DNA from: Lysinibacillus sp. G4S2
GTDB taxonomy: Bacteria > Bacillota > Bacilli > Bacillales_A > Planococcaceae
Reading direction: 5' to 3'
Assembly: GCF_030348505.1 (NCBI RefSeq)
Contig: NZ_JAUCFJ010000002.1
Coordinates: 2,174,001-2,238,000 of the forward strand
DNA: 64,000 nt
Shown here in pieces: positions 32,871 through 42,055 of the stretch (its first letter is position 1; every line of letters begins with the position of its first letter). Made by a program: the position numbers and the translations under genes. Under the pieces are notes generated by a model. It made no database searches. It worked only from the letters and a program-made list of their open reading frames with translations, and was not told the DNA's origin.

Positions 32871-34550
32871 GAGGGCACTGAAAAACTCATCAAAATTAAA
32901 ATTTTTTAACTCAAAAAAAATATCGGGCGCCATTTCATCCTTTTTTAGGAAGGGGTCGTCCGATTTCTTTCATTATTCTTTGCTTTTTTCGTTCATTAGT
33001 TTTAAAATTCTCTTCATATTCACGACAAATAGCGTTGCGGCTGCTTGTATTTGCATACCAAATAGACCCGTGGCGTTTGCTTGATTATACCCGTGTCTGT
33101 TTTTTATTTCACTATTCTTTGCTTCGATTTTATAGCGTTCTTTTGCCAATTGTTTAAAGGATTCCGTTTCCTGAAACACTTCTTGTTCTATGTGTTCATT
33201 TGACAGAAGAGAAACTGAATAACTTTTTGTTTTCGCTCCTTCTTTATAACACCCTTCTTTTAAAGGACAAACTTTACATTTTTCTATATCAAAGAAATAT
33301 TTTAATTGTGTATTTTGCGTGGAATTCTTACGCTTTTTAATACTTTTACTCTTTGCTAAATGTCCAGCAGGGCACACATATAAATCGGCATCTTTATTAA
33401 ACTCAAACTTACTTTCTTGCTTCCGTTGACCGTTCGTAATAACAGGATGTAGCCTTGAAATGAGTTGAATCTCTTTCTTTTTTGTGTATAATAAATTCTC
33501 TTTACCAGAATACGCTGTATCTCCAAGAATGGTGTTCACTTCTATGCCTGCTTGCTCACTCTTCTCTACTAGCTCTTGTAAATAATTCCCGTCACTTTTT
33601 TCACCTGTTGTTACAACTACTGCTGTTATAAGTCTTTCATCACTCATTGCCAAATGTGTTTTATAACCAAAGAAAGGATTCTCTTTAGATTTATAACCGA
33701 CACGTGCATCAGGATCAGCTGAGTAATTTATTTTAAGCTCATAATCTTCAATAACTTCTTTGAGGACATTTACTTTTTCTTGTACACTTGGTATTTGAGC
33801 AATAGCCTTATTTTCTTCTATTATTTGAATGACTTGGTGACAATAGTCCACTTCTTTTTGGATATCTTGAGAAGTCGGTTTAGTGGGAAATTTTGATTTC
33901 ATTGTTTCATCGAATTGATACACGGCTTTTCGTACCTGTTTTGATTTCTCTTGTAAAAACTCTTTCGGGGACTTCTGTTGGTAGCGTGCCTTCGTATGTG
34001 TTGCGTCTACAATCAATGTTTTACTTTTTAAAACACCCTGTGCAATAGCTAGTTCTACGGTTTTGTGAATGAGTAAATCTAACAATTGGACATCTTGTAA
34101 ACGTAATCGACGGAATTTTGTTAAAGAACTTGCCTCAATAACACCTTCTTCTGGTGCCATATCTAAAAAATATTTAAAGGACATATCATATTTAGAACGT
34201 TCTACTACATCAACATCAGAAATATCATAAATTGCCTTAAGTAATAAATATTTGAACATACGAATAGGTGAAATAGCGTAACGACCATTATCTAGACAAT
34301 ATTTAGTCTCTAATTCCTCTAAAACAAAAGTAAAATCAATTAATTCCTTCATTTGACGAAGCATATTATCTTTTGGCACAACTAAATCATAGATTGCCAT
34401 ATGAGGACTAAGAGCAAGCGTTTCTTGTTTGGAAAGCATAAAAAGCACCACCTAAAATGAACAGTATACTAATAATTATAGATGAAAAAGAAAAGGAAGT
34501 AGAGAAAAAATTCGCTACTTCCTTTATCTAACCACTTTTTCAGTGCCCTC
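32871..34550 (-). mobile_element. IS1182-family insertion sequence, copy 1
   Basis: A 1680-bp element with perfect 15-bp terminal inverted repeats, GAGGGCACTGAAAAA. It is flanked on both sides by GATTAGCGTC (32861-32870 and 34551-34560). It carries one transposase. A hairpin with T run (AAGGAAGTAG/CTACTTCC, about 34493-34525) lies between the outer end and the transposase and would stop transcription entering from outside. The second copy at 53054 has the same length and the same flanks. Confidence 0.93.
32973..34451 (-). CDS. IS1182-family transposase
   Basis: A 492-residue DDE transposase. It has the DUF772 N-terminal domain (YDLVVPKDNMLRQMKELIDF) and the catalytic Asp residues in LIVDATHTKARY and ILGDTAYSGKENL. 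The DDE_Tnp_1_6 C-terminal part has a cysteine cluster (CPAGH, CKVCPLKEGCYK) and the final Glu in IEAKNSEIKNRHGY. It is intact and identical in protein sequence to the copy at 53156. GGTGGTGC serves as its ribosome site. Confidence 0.95.
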   Translation of the reverse strand: MVLFMLSKQETLALSPHMAIYDLVVPKDNMLRQMKELIDFTFVLEELETKYCLDNGRYAISPIRMFKYLLLKAIYDISDVDVVERSKYDMSFKYFLDMAPEEGVIEASSLTKFRRLRLQDVQLLDLLIHKTVELAIAQGVLKSKTLIVDATHTKARYQQKSPKEFLQEKSKQVRKAVYQFDETMKSKFPTKPTSQDIQKEVDYCHQVIQIIEENKAIAQIPSVQEKVNVLKEVIEDYELKINYSADPDARVGYKSKENPFFGYKTHLAMSDERLITAVVVTTGEKSDGNYLQELVEKSEQAGIEVNTILGDTAYSGKENLLYTKKKEIQLISRLHPVITNGQRKQESKFEFNKDADLYVCPAGHLAKSKSIKKRKNSTQNTQLKYFFDIEKCKVCPLKEGCYKEGAKTKSYSVSLLSNEHIEQEVFQETESFKQLAKERYKIEAKNSEIKNRHGYNQANATGLFGMQIQAAATLFVVNMKRILKLMNEKSKE

Positions 34551-34739
34551 GATTAGCGTCACAGATGAGACCCTGGAGCGAGCAACGCGAGTGAAGCGGC
34601 TCATCGGACGCCCCCTGGAAAGCGCCCAGTCGGAACGGAAATCAACCACACGTTATGGTGATGAACCAAAAAAATAGATTCTTAATTCTTTCAAAAATGG
34701 TTCGGCAGGAATGTTGTGTGCATTCACCTCCATTCTAAA

Positions 34740-34776
34740 GAAGCTCTCGTTTTAATTTTAAACGAGAGCTTCATCT
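34740..34776. terminator. Strong hairpin at the end of the leftward gene
   Basis: GAAGCTCTCGTTT (34740-34752) pairs with AAACGAGAGCTTC (34760-34772). Confidence 0.8.
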
Positions 34777-34777
34777 T

Positions 34778-35176
34778 TTATTTGCCTATTAGTGCTAGAA
34801 GGTATTTGTCTCGATCTGCTTCCTCTTGCATTTTATTATCGACCAGCATGGCACCGTATCTCACTTTTGTAATGTCACGGTCAACTAAAAATTGAACATT
34901 CACTTTTGCAGTTTTATTATTGACTGGACAATCTCCTTTAAATTCTACAACGTCCTGTCCTTTTTGTGTTTCAAAATACACCCAATGTGGATTTTCACAA
35001 GCATTTGTAAAGCCCGATTCTATAGTTTTACTACTATTTTCAAATGAATAGTTTTTAACGTATGTAATATATTCATTATCTGTAATTTCTTTTTGCGGAC
35101 CATAAAAATACCAAAATACCCCTAAAATACCGATTGGTACAATCCACAGTATGTTTCTTTTGCTTAATTTCCCCAT
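34778..35176 (-). CDS. Membrane-anchored hypothetical protein
   Basis: A 132-residue protein with one N-terminal helix (ILWIVPIGILGVFWYFYG) and an extracytoplasmic domain of about 105 residues. The domain holds two cysteines (NACENPHW and KGDCPVNNK) that could form a disulfide. The minus-strand ATG follows GGGGGC. It is monocistronic with its own terminator. No family is recognised. Confidence 0.7.
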   Translation of the reverse strand: MGKLSKRNILWIVPIGILGVFWYFYGPQKEITDNEYITYVKNYSFENSSKTIESGFTNACENPHWVYFETQKGQDVVEFKGDCPVNNKTAKVNVQFLVDRDITKVRYGAMLVDNKMQEEADRDKYLLALIGK

Positions 35177-35427
35177 ATTTGTAGCCCCCTTTATTAGAAT
35201 ATTTTATCACCTTTATACTAATTTTTGCTAGCTTACAATAATATTTTCTGTTTAATGATTTTATTTTGTAGTGAAAGAAATTAAGGAAACTAAGAGGCGA
35301 ATGATGACGTCAATTATGAATGCAATAAGGTATTCAATTTGTATCTTTTAAATTATGTTAGATGATTTTCAGAATGACTTGGAGGCCAAATGCGACATCC
35401 AAATATAAAGCAAGGAGATAAACATTA

Positions 35428-36018
35428 ATGAATTATGAAGTATTTCAATGGATTAATGATATAGCAGGTCGTTATCCTTTTCTAGATAAAGGGATGATTT
35501 TCATCACTAATAGCGTTCCTTATGTCGTAATCGTATTCATGTTATTTTTGTGGTTTACTGGAAACAAGGACAAAAGAGCTGAAAAACAATATACAGCTAT
35601 ATACATTGTCTTTACCTGTTTACTAGGATTGGCTCTAAACGCAATCCTTCACTCTGTCTATTATCATTCACGCCCATTCGTGACGCATCATGTTCATCAA
35701 CTAGTACCTCATAATACTGACTCTTCATTTGTAAGTGATCATGCGGTATTAGTATTTTCGGTAGCTTGTACGTTGTTGCTACGAAAAGACTCGTGGAAGT
35801 ATCCTGTATTAGTATGGGCTATCATTGTCGGTATTTCGCGTATTTTCGTTGGAGTCCATTATCCAGCAGACGTGATTGGCGGCGCTCTTCTTTCTTTAGG
35901 AGCAAGTATGATTGTTATGCAGCTCTCAAAAAAATTGGAGCCTATAGTACAAGTAGTTTTCAATATATATAAGAAACTAACAAAATATATCCCAGTCCTA
36001 GCGAAATTTAGCCATTAA
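35428..36018 (+). CDS. PAP2-family phosphatase, probably undecaprenyl-diphosphatase (BcrC-like)
   Basis: A 196-residue integral membrane phosphatase. PAP2 motif 1 ends in HSRPF, motif 2 is SFVSDHAV, and motif 3 is RIFVGVHYPADVIGG, with catalytic histidines in motifs 2 and 3. Five to six helices are predicted. BcrC-type enzymes recycle the lipid carrier of wall synthesis and give bacitracin tolerance. The size and start (NYEVFQWINDIAGRYPFLDK) fit that group. The ATG follows AAGGAGAT. Its distance from the ABC/two-component module makes joint control only a possibility. Confidence 0.85.
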   Translation: MNYEVFQWINDIAGRYPFLDKGMIFITNSVPYVVIVFMLFLWFTGNKDKRAEKQYTAIYIVFTCLLGLALNAILHSVYYHSRPFVTHHVHQLVPHNTDSSFVSDHAVLVFSVACTLLLRKDSWKYPVLVWAIIVGISRIFVGVHYPADVIGGALLSLGASMIVMQLSKKLEPIVQVVFNIYKKLTKYIPVLAKFSH

Positions 36019-36062
36019 GACGTAAGCCAGAAAAGATAAGGAATATAAATTCAAAGATTGAA

Positions 36063-36090
36063 AGAGTCGTATTTTTATACGGCTCTTTTT
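36063..36090 (+). terminator. Rho-independent terminator
   Basis: AGAGTCGTAT pairs with ATACGGCTCT (one G-T pair), then TTTTTG. Confidence 0.75.
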
Positions 36091-36136
36091 GTAAGCAATA
36101 ATAAAGATTGACGTTTTATCATACACTCGCTAATAT

Positions 36137-36150
36137 GTTAGATATCTAAC
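36137..36150 (+). promoter_or_regulatory. MarR-type palindromic operator upstream of the MarR gene
   Basis: GTTAGATATCTAAC is a perfect 14-bp palindrome 18 bases before the TTG start. A related site precedes the neighbouring serine hydrolase gene at 36624. Confidence 0.7.
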
Positions 36151-36167
36151 GCATCAGGAGTGATTTT

Positions 36168-36602
36168 TTGTCTTTATATGAACAAGTTAAGCGTATTAAT
36201 GAGGCTGAATATTCAATAAACCGTCTGATCTTTAAACATTATAAGCAATATTTAAATAGTGGCATTACAACACAACAAGCGGTTGTATTAGATATTGTGT
36301 ACTTAGCAGAACGCATTACGGTCGGTGAAATTGCGAATGAAATGAATATTAGTTCTAGTGCAGTTAGCCAATTGATTGCGAAATTAGAAAAGAATCAATA
36401 TATTAAGCGAGAGATTAATCCACAAAATCGACGCGAAGTATTTATAACGTTAGATGAAAAGGGAATGGAGTATTTTTCAAAGCAAGATTTTGTAGAACAA
36501 CAAATTGCAGATAAAATTTACAGCAAACTTTCATCAAAAGAGGTTGACGAATTAGAACGCATTGTTAAAAAATTAAGACAGATTGCGATGAAGGAATTAT
36601 AA
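36168..36602 (+). CDS. MarR family transcriptional regulator
   Basis: A 144-residue winged-helix regulator. The DNA-binding core is ITVGEIANEMNISSSAVSQLIAKLEKNQYIKR, then the wing NPQNRREVFITLDEKG. N- and C-terminal helices form the dimer interface. TTG 36168 follows CAGGAG at 36155-36160. Palindromes before this gene (36137) and the next (36624) suggest it represses both. Its likely partner gene is the interrupted serine hydrolase 54 bases downstream. Confidence 0.92.
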   Translation: MSLYEQVKRINEAEYSINRLIFKHYKQYLNSGITTQQAVVLDIVYLAERITVGEIANEMNISSSAVSQLIAKLEKNQYIKREINPQNRREVFITLDEKGMEYFSKQDFVEQQIADKIYSKLSSKEVDELERIVKKLRQIAMKEL

Positions 36603-36623
36603 TAATTTCTTCATGTTTAATAT

Positions 36624-36637
36624 GTTAGGTATCTAAA
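36624..36637 (+). promoter_or_regulatory. Second MarR-type operator, before the serine hydrolase gene
   Basis: GTTAGGTATCTAAA matches the 36137 palindrome at 12 of 14 positions and shares the preceding TAATAT context. Confidence 0.6.
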
Positions 36638-36656
36638 ATATTTAGGAGACTAATAA

Positions 36657-38118
36657 ATGAAGGATTTACTTAAAAATATTGAGTTTAATGGCGCTGTGTA
36701 TCATGAAACAAATGGGCAAATAAAGGAGTATTATCATGGTTTTCAAGAAATCACAAAGCAGCATCTTATTACAGAAAATACACAATTTAATCTCGCATCA
36801 TTAAGTAAAATGATTACAGCCGTAATGACGTTCCAGCTAATTGAAAAAGGACAATTGCAATTAGAAGATAAAATTACAAATTGGTTTAACGTACCGCATT
36901 TCCCAGAGGTGACAGTTGCACAGTTACTTACACACACATCTGGCATCCCGGAATATATTACAGAAGATTTAACAATAAGTATTGAAACATTTAACGAAGT
37001 GATGCTACCACAATTCGAGCCAAATGAGCATTGGGGCTATAGTAATACAAATTATCAGGCGTGTTGATTAGGAAAAAATAGGTTTATTATTGAGCGATAA
37101 AAGGATTTTTTGTTACCATTTTGCTAATATATTTCCATTTTAACTGATTGTAGCGTAGGGCTACTCGACTCCCGCGGGATAGCGAGACAGACGAGACCCT
37201 GCACGGAGCGGAGCGGAGGAAGCGGCTCGACGCTCGCCCGCAGGAAAGCGAGTAGCCCGTAGCGGAAATCAGCCTTTTAAAATGTATAAAAATGGTTAAT
37301 CAACACACCTGACAAATTATGTTTTGCTTGCGAAAATTATTGAGGAAGTGAGCGGTGAATCGTATGAAACCTGTTTACAACAAAATATTGCAGAACCATT
37401 AAATCTTACCTACATGACAACACAACCTTCAAAGCAATACGAAGCGCAAGGTCAAACGTATAATTATGAGAAGCAGCAATATATAAAGGTCGTTGATGAC
37501 CCGTATTTGTGCAAAACTGAAAAGTATAATGATGTGTATGGTGATGGTGGTATTTATGCAACAGTGACAGAAGTAGCGAAGTTTTTAAAAGGGCTATGGC
37601 AAGGTCAGTACATTAGCAAAGAGATTGTGCAATTTATGCTAACACCAACAGAAGTTGCTAAGCATTATAGTTATGGGTTTATCATTCAAGATGAGTGGGT
37701 TGGACATACAGGTGGATGGAGTGGTTGCTCAGCACAAGCCTTTATTAATATATCAACGGAAGAAGTAATTGTGTTAGCGACGAATCAAGAAGTTTTTCCG
37801 CAATATGAACAAGAAATTATGGATTGCTTAATGGGTAAACATCATGCAGTTGAAGCACTAAAACATGTAGTAATTTTGCCGCTCACAAATAAAGATGATA
37901 TTACGGGGCGATATGAATTAGCAGATGGATTTGGAACAAGATTTACGATTGAAAAGGATATACAATTGATCATTTCATTTGAGCATCAGTTGTCAGTGCC
38001 ACTATTTAAAATAGATGAGTCGTATTATTGGGTACGCAATACGATGAGTTATGTAGATGTTGCAAATCAATTATTTATCGACGAAGGTGTTGAAGTAACT
38101 TATAAAAAATTTGATTGA
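36657..38118 (+). pseudogene. Serine hydrolase (beta-lactamase/PBP-like) gene split by a family A element
   Basis: Removing 37056-37320 (element plus one 9-bp repeat) joins 133 codons to 265 more in frame, giving a 398-residue class C beta-lactamase-like hydrolase. The front half has the SxxK motif, SLSK in FNLASLSKMITA, and ends exactly after the YxN motif (YSNTNY). The back half starts VLLAKIIEEVSGESYE and has HTGGWSG, the KTG-box equivalent. A C-terminal beta domain follows. As it stands the front half ends with QAC then a stop inside the element. The gene is almost certainly inactive. Confidence 0.9.
37056..37311 (+). mobile_element. Family A MITE-like element, 256 bp, with perfect 9-bp target duplication
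   Basis: ACAAATTAT lies on both sides (37047-37055 and 37312-37320). The ends are inverted: CAGGCGTGTTGATTAGG on the left and CAGGTGTGTTGATTAACC read from the right. The interior has the same GGGCTACTCG...CGAGTAGCCC stem as the copy at 16808. It also has about 60 extra G+C-rich bases (about 37186-37250) that extend the hairpin. It encodes no protein. Confidence 0.92.
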
Positions 38119-38370
38119 GTTAGTTCGAATTGAATAGTATTAACTTTTCTCAGACATCACTTAAAGAAATATATACCTTTTGAAATGTAAATGAAATGTT
38201 TAAAAAGTTAAGTGTTAATAGGAGAACTTCCATTTGCTTAGTAACTTAATTACAATATAACTAAGGGTCAATACTGAAGTCTGGTCTTGAAAAGTACGTC
38301 GGTATAAAAGTTATATTTTAGTAATTGTTCTTGAAGGTTAAAATATATTTGTGGAATACAAAGAGGTGTT

Positions 38371-39165
38371 ATGATGAAATCTTATACACAATTTGAGCGA
38401 AGAAAATACATACTCGATGAGCTAGATCAATACAATCGTGTGATGGTCAATGATTTAGCAAAAGTGTTAAATGTTACGACAGAAACCATCCGAAGAGATT
38501 TAGATTTGTTGCATAAAGAAGGCAAGTTAACGAAAATACATGGTGGAGCTCTTAAGAAAAATGATCATACCGTGGAATTATTTTTTAATAAACGTCGCAA
38601 TGAAAACATTGATAAAAAACGTAGTATAGCAATGGCAGCAAGTAAATTGGTAGAGGATAATGATATTATTGCCATTGAAGTTGGAACAACTACGCTGCAA
38701 ATATTGGACTATCTTTATGACAAAAAAAACCTCACCATTTTGACAAACTCCATACCTGCTGCTAATAAAATTATTGAACTAAAAGAGCAGTATGAGTCAT
38801 TTGATTGCAAACTTATAGTAGCTGGTGGAATGTTAAATACAAATTCATTAGCGTTGTCTGGTGATATGACGTTAAACTTACTTGATCATTTTACGGTTAA
38901 TAAATTATTTGCTTCTTGTGATGGAATCTCATTAGAAAAGGAATTAACATGTACGTATATTGAGGATGCTCAAATATTTAATCGCTTAAAGAAAAATGCA
39001 AGACAAGTTGTCATGCTGGTAGATGAATCTAAATTCAACTTAATGAAGTTTTATAAAAGTGGGAGTTTTGATGATATCGATCTATTATTTACGAATGCTA
39101 AACTCGATGCAGAATGGCAAAGTGCTTTAACAGCAAAAGGTGTTGAAATAATAACCGTACGATAA
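38371..39165 (+). CDS. DeoR/GlpR family transcriptional regulator
   Basis: A 264-residue sugar-type regulator. The N-terminal DeoR HTH is RRKYILDELDQYNRVMVNDL, VTTETIRRDLDLLHKEGKL, then KIHGGAL. The C-terminal DeoRC sensor domain binds a phosphosugar, with IAIEVGTTTLQILDYL, TNSIPAANKI and the conserved DESKFN. ATG 38371 (or 38374) follows GAGGTG. It is monocistronic. The sugar operon at 45320 is a possible target but lies 6 kb away and no operator match was established. Confidence 0.9.
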   Translation: MMKSYTQFERRKYILDELDQYNRVMVNDLAKVLNVTTETIRRDLDLLHKEGKLTKIHGGALKKNDHTVELFFNKRRNENIDKKRSIAMAASKLVEDNDIIAIEVGTTTLQILDYLYDKKNLTILTNSIPAANKIIELKEQYESFDCKLIVAGGMLNTNSLALSGDMTLNLLDHFTVNKLFASCDGISLEKELTCTYIEDAQIFNRLKKNARQVVMLVDESKFNLMKFYKSGSFDDIDLLFTNAKLDAEWQSALTAKGVEIITVR

Positions 39166-39220
39166 GTAAATGAGGTTAGTTCAAGTTGTAATGGAATGTC
39201 GTACATGGCCGAGACTAGTA

Positions 39221-39260
39221 AAAAGTAGGTACAAGAAAAAAACTTGCACCTACTTTTTTT
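39221..39260. terminator. Bidirectional terminator
   Basis: AAAAGTAGGT and CAAG (39221-39235) pair with CTTG and ACCTACTTTT (39243-39257), then T3. Confidence 0.82.
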
Positions 39261-40731
39261 ATGTTGTCGCAATTTCCGCAACTTCTGCACTCACATGAAC
39301 GGGTGGTTTACGATCTTTCCACGGAGCAGATTCTTCTAATTGTTTTCCGAGCTGTAGAAGGGTTAGCTCATCTGCGAAGCGACCTGTAAATTGCAGCCCG
39401 ATTGGTAAGCCTGATGCACTCATCGCAAGTGGCAATGATAACGACGGTTGACCTGTTGCGTTAAACAAATTGGTAAACGGCGCGTATGTGAAAATTTGCT
39501 CTGTCCATTCAGTCGCCGAGATATTTGGATTATCCGCATTTAGCTCACCAATTTTCGCTGGTAATGTACCGATTGTTGGGCTTAAAAGCACATCATAATC
39601 TTCAAAGAATGTCGCTACTTGACGTGATACAAGTGCATTCGTATTAATGGCATCTAAAAGTGCGCTAGCTTTTAAGTTTTTGCCATATTCATAGCATTGC
39701 CAAATGGCTGCTTCAATATTATCACGTGAAGGTGTTTTACCTGTTAATTCCGCTGCACCCATAATCATTTTATAAATATTCGCTGTCCAAATATTTACTG
39801 TTGCGCGTGAAAATGGTGCTTGGTCGTAAACTGGTCGAGCTTCGACTACTTCATGCCCTAACTCTTCTAATAATTTTACGGCCTTATGTACGGCCTCGAT
39901 ACATTCCGGATCAACGAATGCACCAGAATTTGCTTCTGTTGTCCAGGCGATCTTCAGTGGACGTACCTTGTGCTGAATTGCTTTACTGTAAGGCATTTCT
40001 GGGCTTTGAATAATCGAATAACATCCTAAGTCTGGCCCAGCTACTTGGTCCAATAATGTAGCAGTATCACGAATGGTTTTTGTCAGCGCAAATTCAATTG
40101 CTAGCCCATTTAATGCCTCACTATTATAAGGTCCCATTGGCACGCGACCACGTGAAGGCTTTAAGCCAACAACACCACTGCATGATGCAGGAATACGAAT
40201 GGATCCGCCCCCATCATTACCATGCGCGATTGGGACGATACCACTTGCGACAGAAGCGGCTGCACCGCCACTTGAACCACCAGGGCTATGGTCTAGATCC
40301 CAAGGGTTACGTGTTGGCCCATAAATGACAGCTTCCGTTGCGGCATTATAGCCAAACTCGGGTGTTGTGGTTGTACCGCTTAACACAAAACCAGCGTTTT
40401 TAAATCGTTTCATTAATTCACTATCGACAGAAATCACAGCATTTTCTGCAATACGACTGCCCATACTATGTGGCACACCTTCCGCATGGAGTACAACTTC
40501 TTTAATTAAAAATGGGACACCTGCAAATGGTTGATTATCATTTAAATTTAAAGTAGAAATCGCGTTGTCAGCCTGTTCCTCTAACACGCTGACAACGGCA
40601 TTAATCGAAGGGTTAACTTTTTCAATACCTTGTAGTGCTAATTTTGTAAGTTCTTTTGGTGTCACTTGCTTTGTTTTTACTAACTCTGCTAATCCAATAC
40701 CGTCATATGATGCATATTCCTGTAAATTCAT
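39259..40731 (-). CDS. Amidase (amidase signature family)
   Basis: A 490-residue amidase-signature hydrolase. The Ser-cisSer-Lys centre is visible: Lys in [14 protein letters not shown], and the Gly/Ser-rich signature [19 protein letters not shown] followed by [16 protein letters not shown], holding the other two catalytic serines. The length fits the family. It does not sit with gatC/gatB, so it is not the tRNA amidotransferase but a stand-alone amide hydrolase. The minus-strand ATG follows GAGGTGATC. A LuxR-type regulator diverges from it and probably controls it. Confidence 0.9.
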   Translation of the reverse strand: MNLQEYASYDGIGLAELVKTKQVTPKELTKLALQGIEKVNPSINAVVSVLEEQADNAISTLNLNDNQPFAGVPFLIKEVVLHAEGVPHSMGSRIAENAVISVDSELMKRFKNAGFVLSGTTTTPEFGYNAATEAVIYGPTRNPWDLDHSPGGSSGGAAASVASGIVPIAHGNDGGGSIRIPASCSGVVGLKPSRGRVPMGPYNSEALNGLAIEFALTKTIRDTATLLDQVAGPDLGCYSIIQSPEMPYSKAIQHKVRPLKIAWTTEANSGAFVDPECIEAVHKAVKLLEELGHEVVEARPVYDQAPFSRATVNIWTANIYKMIMGAAELTGKTPSRDNIEAAIWQCYEYGKNLKASALLDAINTNALVSRQVATFFEDYDVLLSPTIGTLPAKIGELNADNPNISATEWTEQIFTYAPFTNLFNATGQPSLSLPLAMSASGLPIGLQFTGRFADELTLLQLGKQLEESAPWKDRKPPVHVSAEVAEIATT

Positions 40732-40863
40732 CTGATCACCTCAATATAGTTTTGACTTACAAATTCATCTTAGATTGAAATGAAAAAAATTGATATTACC
40801 CAAAAGGATAATTCTTCTTTAGCGAGAATATATGGGTTTAATGGAGAAAAGGAGGGATTGATA

Positions 40864-41595
40864 TTGTATGAGCAAAAAGAGGTGGGAAATTTATTAGAAG
40901 CAACGATTAGGATCTCGAATATGAATATGCAGCAAACAAGTAGAGACTTTAAATTGAATATGTTGCAAGTATTGAGTGAATGTTTTCAATTTGAGCATAC
41001 GCTATTTTGGGAAGTGGCAGATGGGGAGTTAAATGAACAGCCTGTCTGTTTCAATGTTGAGACATATACGATACAAAACTATTTGCATGAATATAAATAT
41101 TATGATCCTTTACATCCAGTGAACATGCAAAACCAACCCGATATTCAATTAATGCAACGAAATGAAGCAATATCGAAGAAGAAAAAGCGGTATTATGTTG
41201 AGCGCTTTTTGCAATTAAATGATTTTATAGATGAAATGGTTATGTATCTGTACAATCAGCAAAAGCCAACAGCAGCTATTGGCTTTTTGCGAAAAGAAGG
41301 GGAAAAACCTTTTACAGAGCAGGATAGTCAAAAGCTATCTTATATTAAGCGGATGATTGAAAATGCTTATTTATTACATCAATATGTTCAGCCAAGCGAG
41401 TCATGGCAAATTACACAACGTGAAAAAGAGCTGTTAATGTATTTATGTAAGGGATTTAAAAATGGGGAAATTGCCAGTTGTTTATATGTCAGTGAAAATA
41501 CAGTAAAGAAGCATCTGCAAAATTTGTATCGGAAATTTAAAGTAACTTCACGAACACAGCTTGCATTAAAATATGCAGAAAGCTTACGAGCATAA
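40864..41595 (+). CDS. LuxR-type transcriptional regulator
   Basis: A 243-residue protein. The first 170 residues form a helical/GAF-like sensor region (LNMLQVLSECFQFEHTLFWE). The C-terminus is a LuxR HTH: ITQREKELLMYLCKGFKNGE, IASCLYVSENTVKKHLQNLY, RKFKVTSRTQLALKYAE. TTG 40864 is chosen because AAAGGAGGG at 40848-40856 sits 7 bases before it. An in-frame ATG at 40780 would add 28 residues but has no ribosome site. It is divergent from the amidase. Confidence 0.87.
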   Translation: MYEQKEVGNLLEATIRISNMNMQQTSRDFKLNMLQVLSECFQFEHTLFWEVADGELNEQPVCFNVETYTIQNYLHEYKYYDPLHPVNMQNQPDIQLMQRNEAISKKKKRYYVERFLQLNDFIDEMVMYLYNQQKPTAAIGFLRKEGEKPFTEQDSQKLSYIKRMIENAYLLHQYVQPSESWQITQREKELLMYLCKGFKNGEIASCLYVSENTVKKHLQNLYRKFKVTSRTQLALKYAESLRA

Positions 41596-41664
41596 AAATA
41601 TGATGTAGGCAATCGATAAAAACCGAGAATGAGATTTTAGGAACATGAGAATTCCATCGTGTTA

Positions 41665-41820
41665 TTAATAGTAATAGTCTTCATCACGCGCTACAAAATC
41701 ATTCATTTCTCTATTGTAAACAAGCTCACTAAAGAACGGTGCGTCAATATTTACAACTACATCTACATCATCACGTTCTTTACCTACCCAAACACTTGCT
41801 GCACCCCAATCGATTCTCAT
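41665..41820 (-). CDS. Small acidic protein or C-terminal gene fragment
   Basis: A 51-residue minus-strand frame beginning MRIDWGAASVWVGKERDDVD and ending NDFVARDEDYYY. The composition is strongly coding-like (acidic, no low-complexity runs). The ATG lacks a good ribosome site, and the frame stays open seven or more codons upstream (VSQVSSEII) before a stop. It may therefore be the tail of a once longer gene. I recognise no family. The remaining gap 41821-42055 shows nothing clear. Confidence 0.45.
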   Translation of the reverse strand: MRIDWGAASVWVGKERDDVDVVVNIDAPFFSELVYNREMNDFVARDEDYYY

Positions 41821-42055
41821 AATAATTTCTGAGCTTACTTGACTAACTTACAAGGTAGGATACTGAAAAGGGGGGACTTGTTGTTGAAGTCCAAAATTTA
41901 AAATCAAAGCTTTAAATTTCAGAGAACCAAATTTGTGTTTGATGAGCATAGATGATTAAACGGAAGAATAAAGAAGGAAACAATTTTTGGGGATACTCCC
42001 TCACTTTTGGGGGCAGGGAATGAACCATATCACAAGTAAGAGCGGTTTTTTTAGA

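Larger units (their letters stand above)
32771..34667 (+). mobile_element. Family B MITE-like element, 207 bp, split by an IS1182 element
   Basis: Without the IS and one copy of its 10-bp duplication the element is 207 bp. The ends are imperfect inverted repeats: GGCTCATTACCAAAAGTTGT on the left and, read from the right, GGTTCATCACCATAACGTGT, matching at 20 of the first 26 positions. AAAAAAAT flanks it on both sides (32763-32770 and 34668-34675) as a candidate 8-bp target duplication. It encodes nothing. Confidence 0.78.

Noticed and set aside
36657-37067. A genuine short 136-residue hydrolase
   Set aside because: It ends inside a transposon-like element and lacks the KTG-type motif found in the second half.
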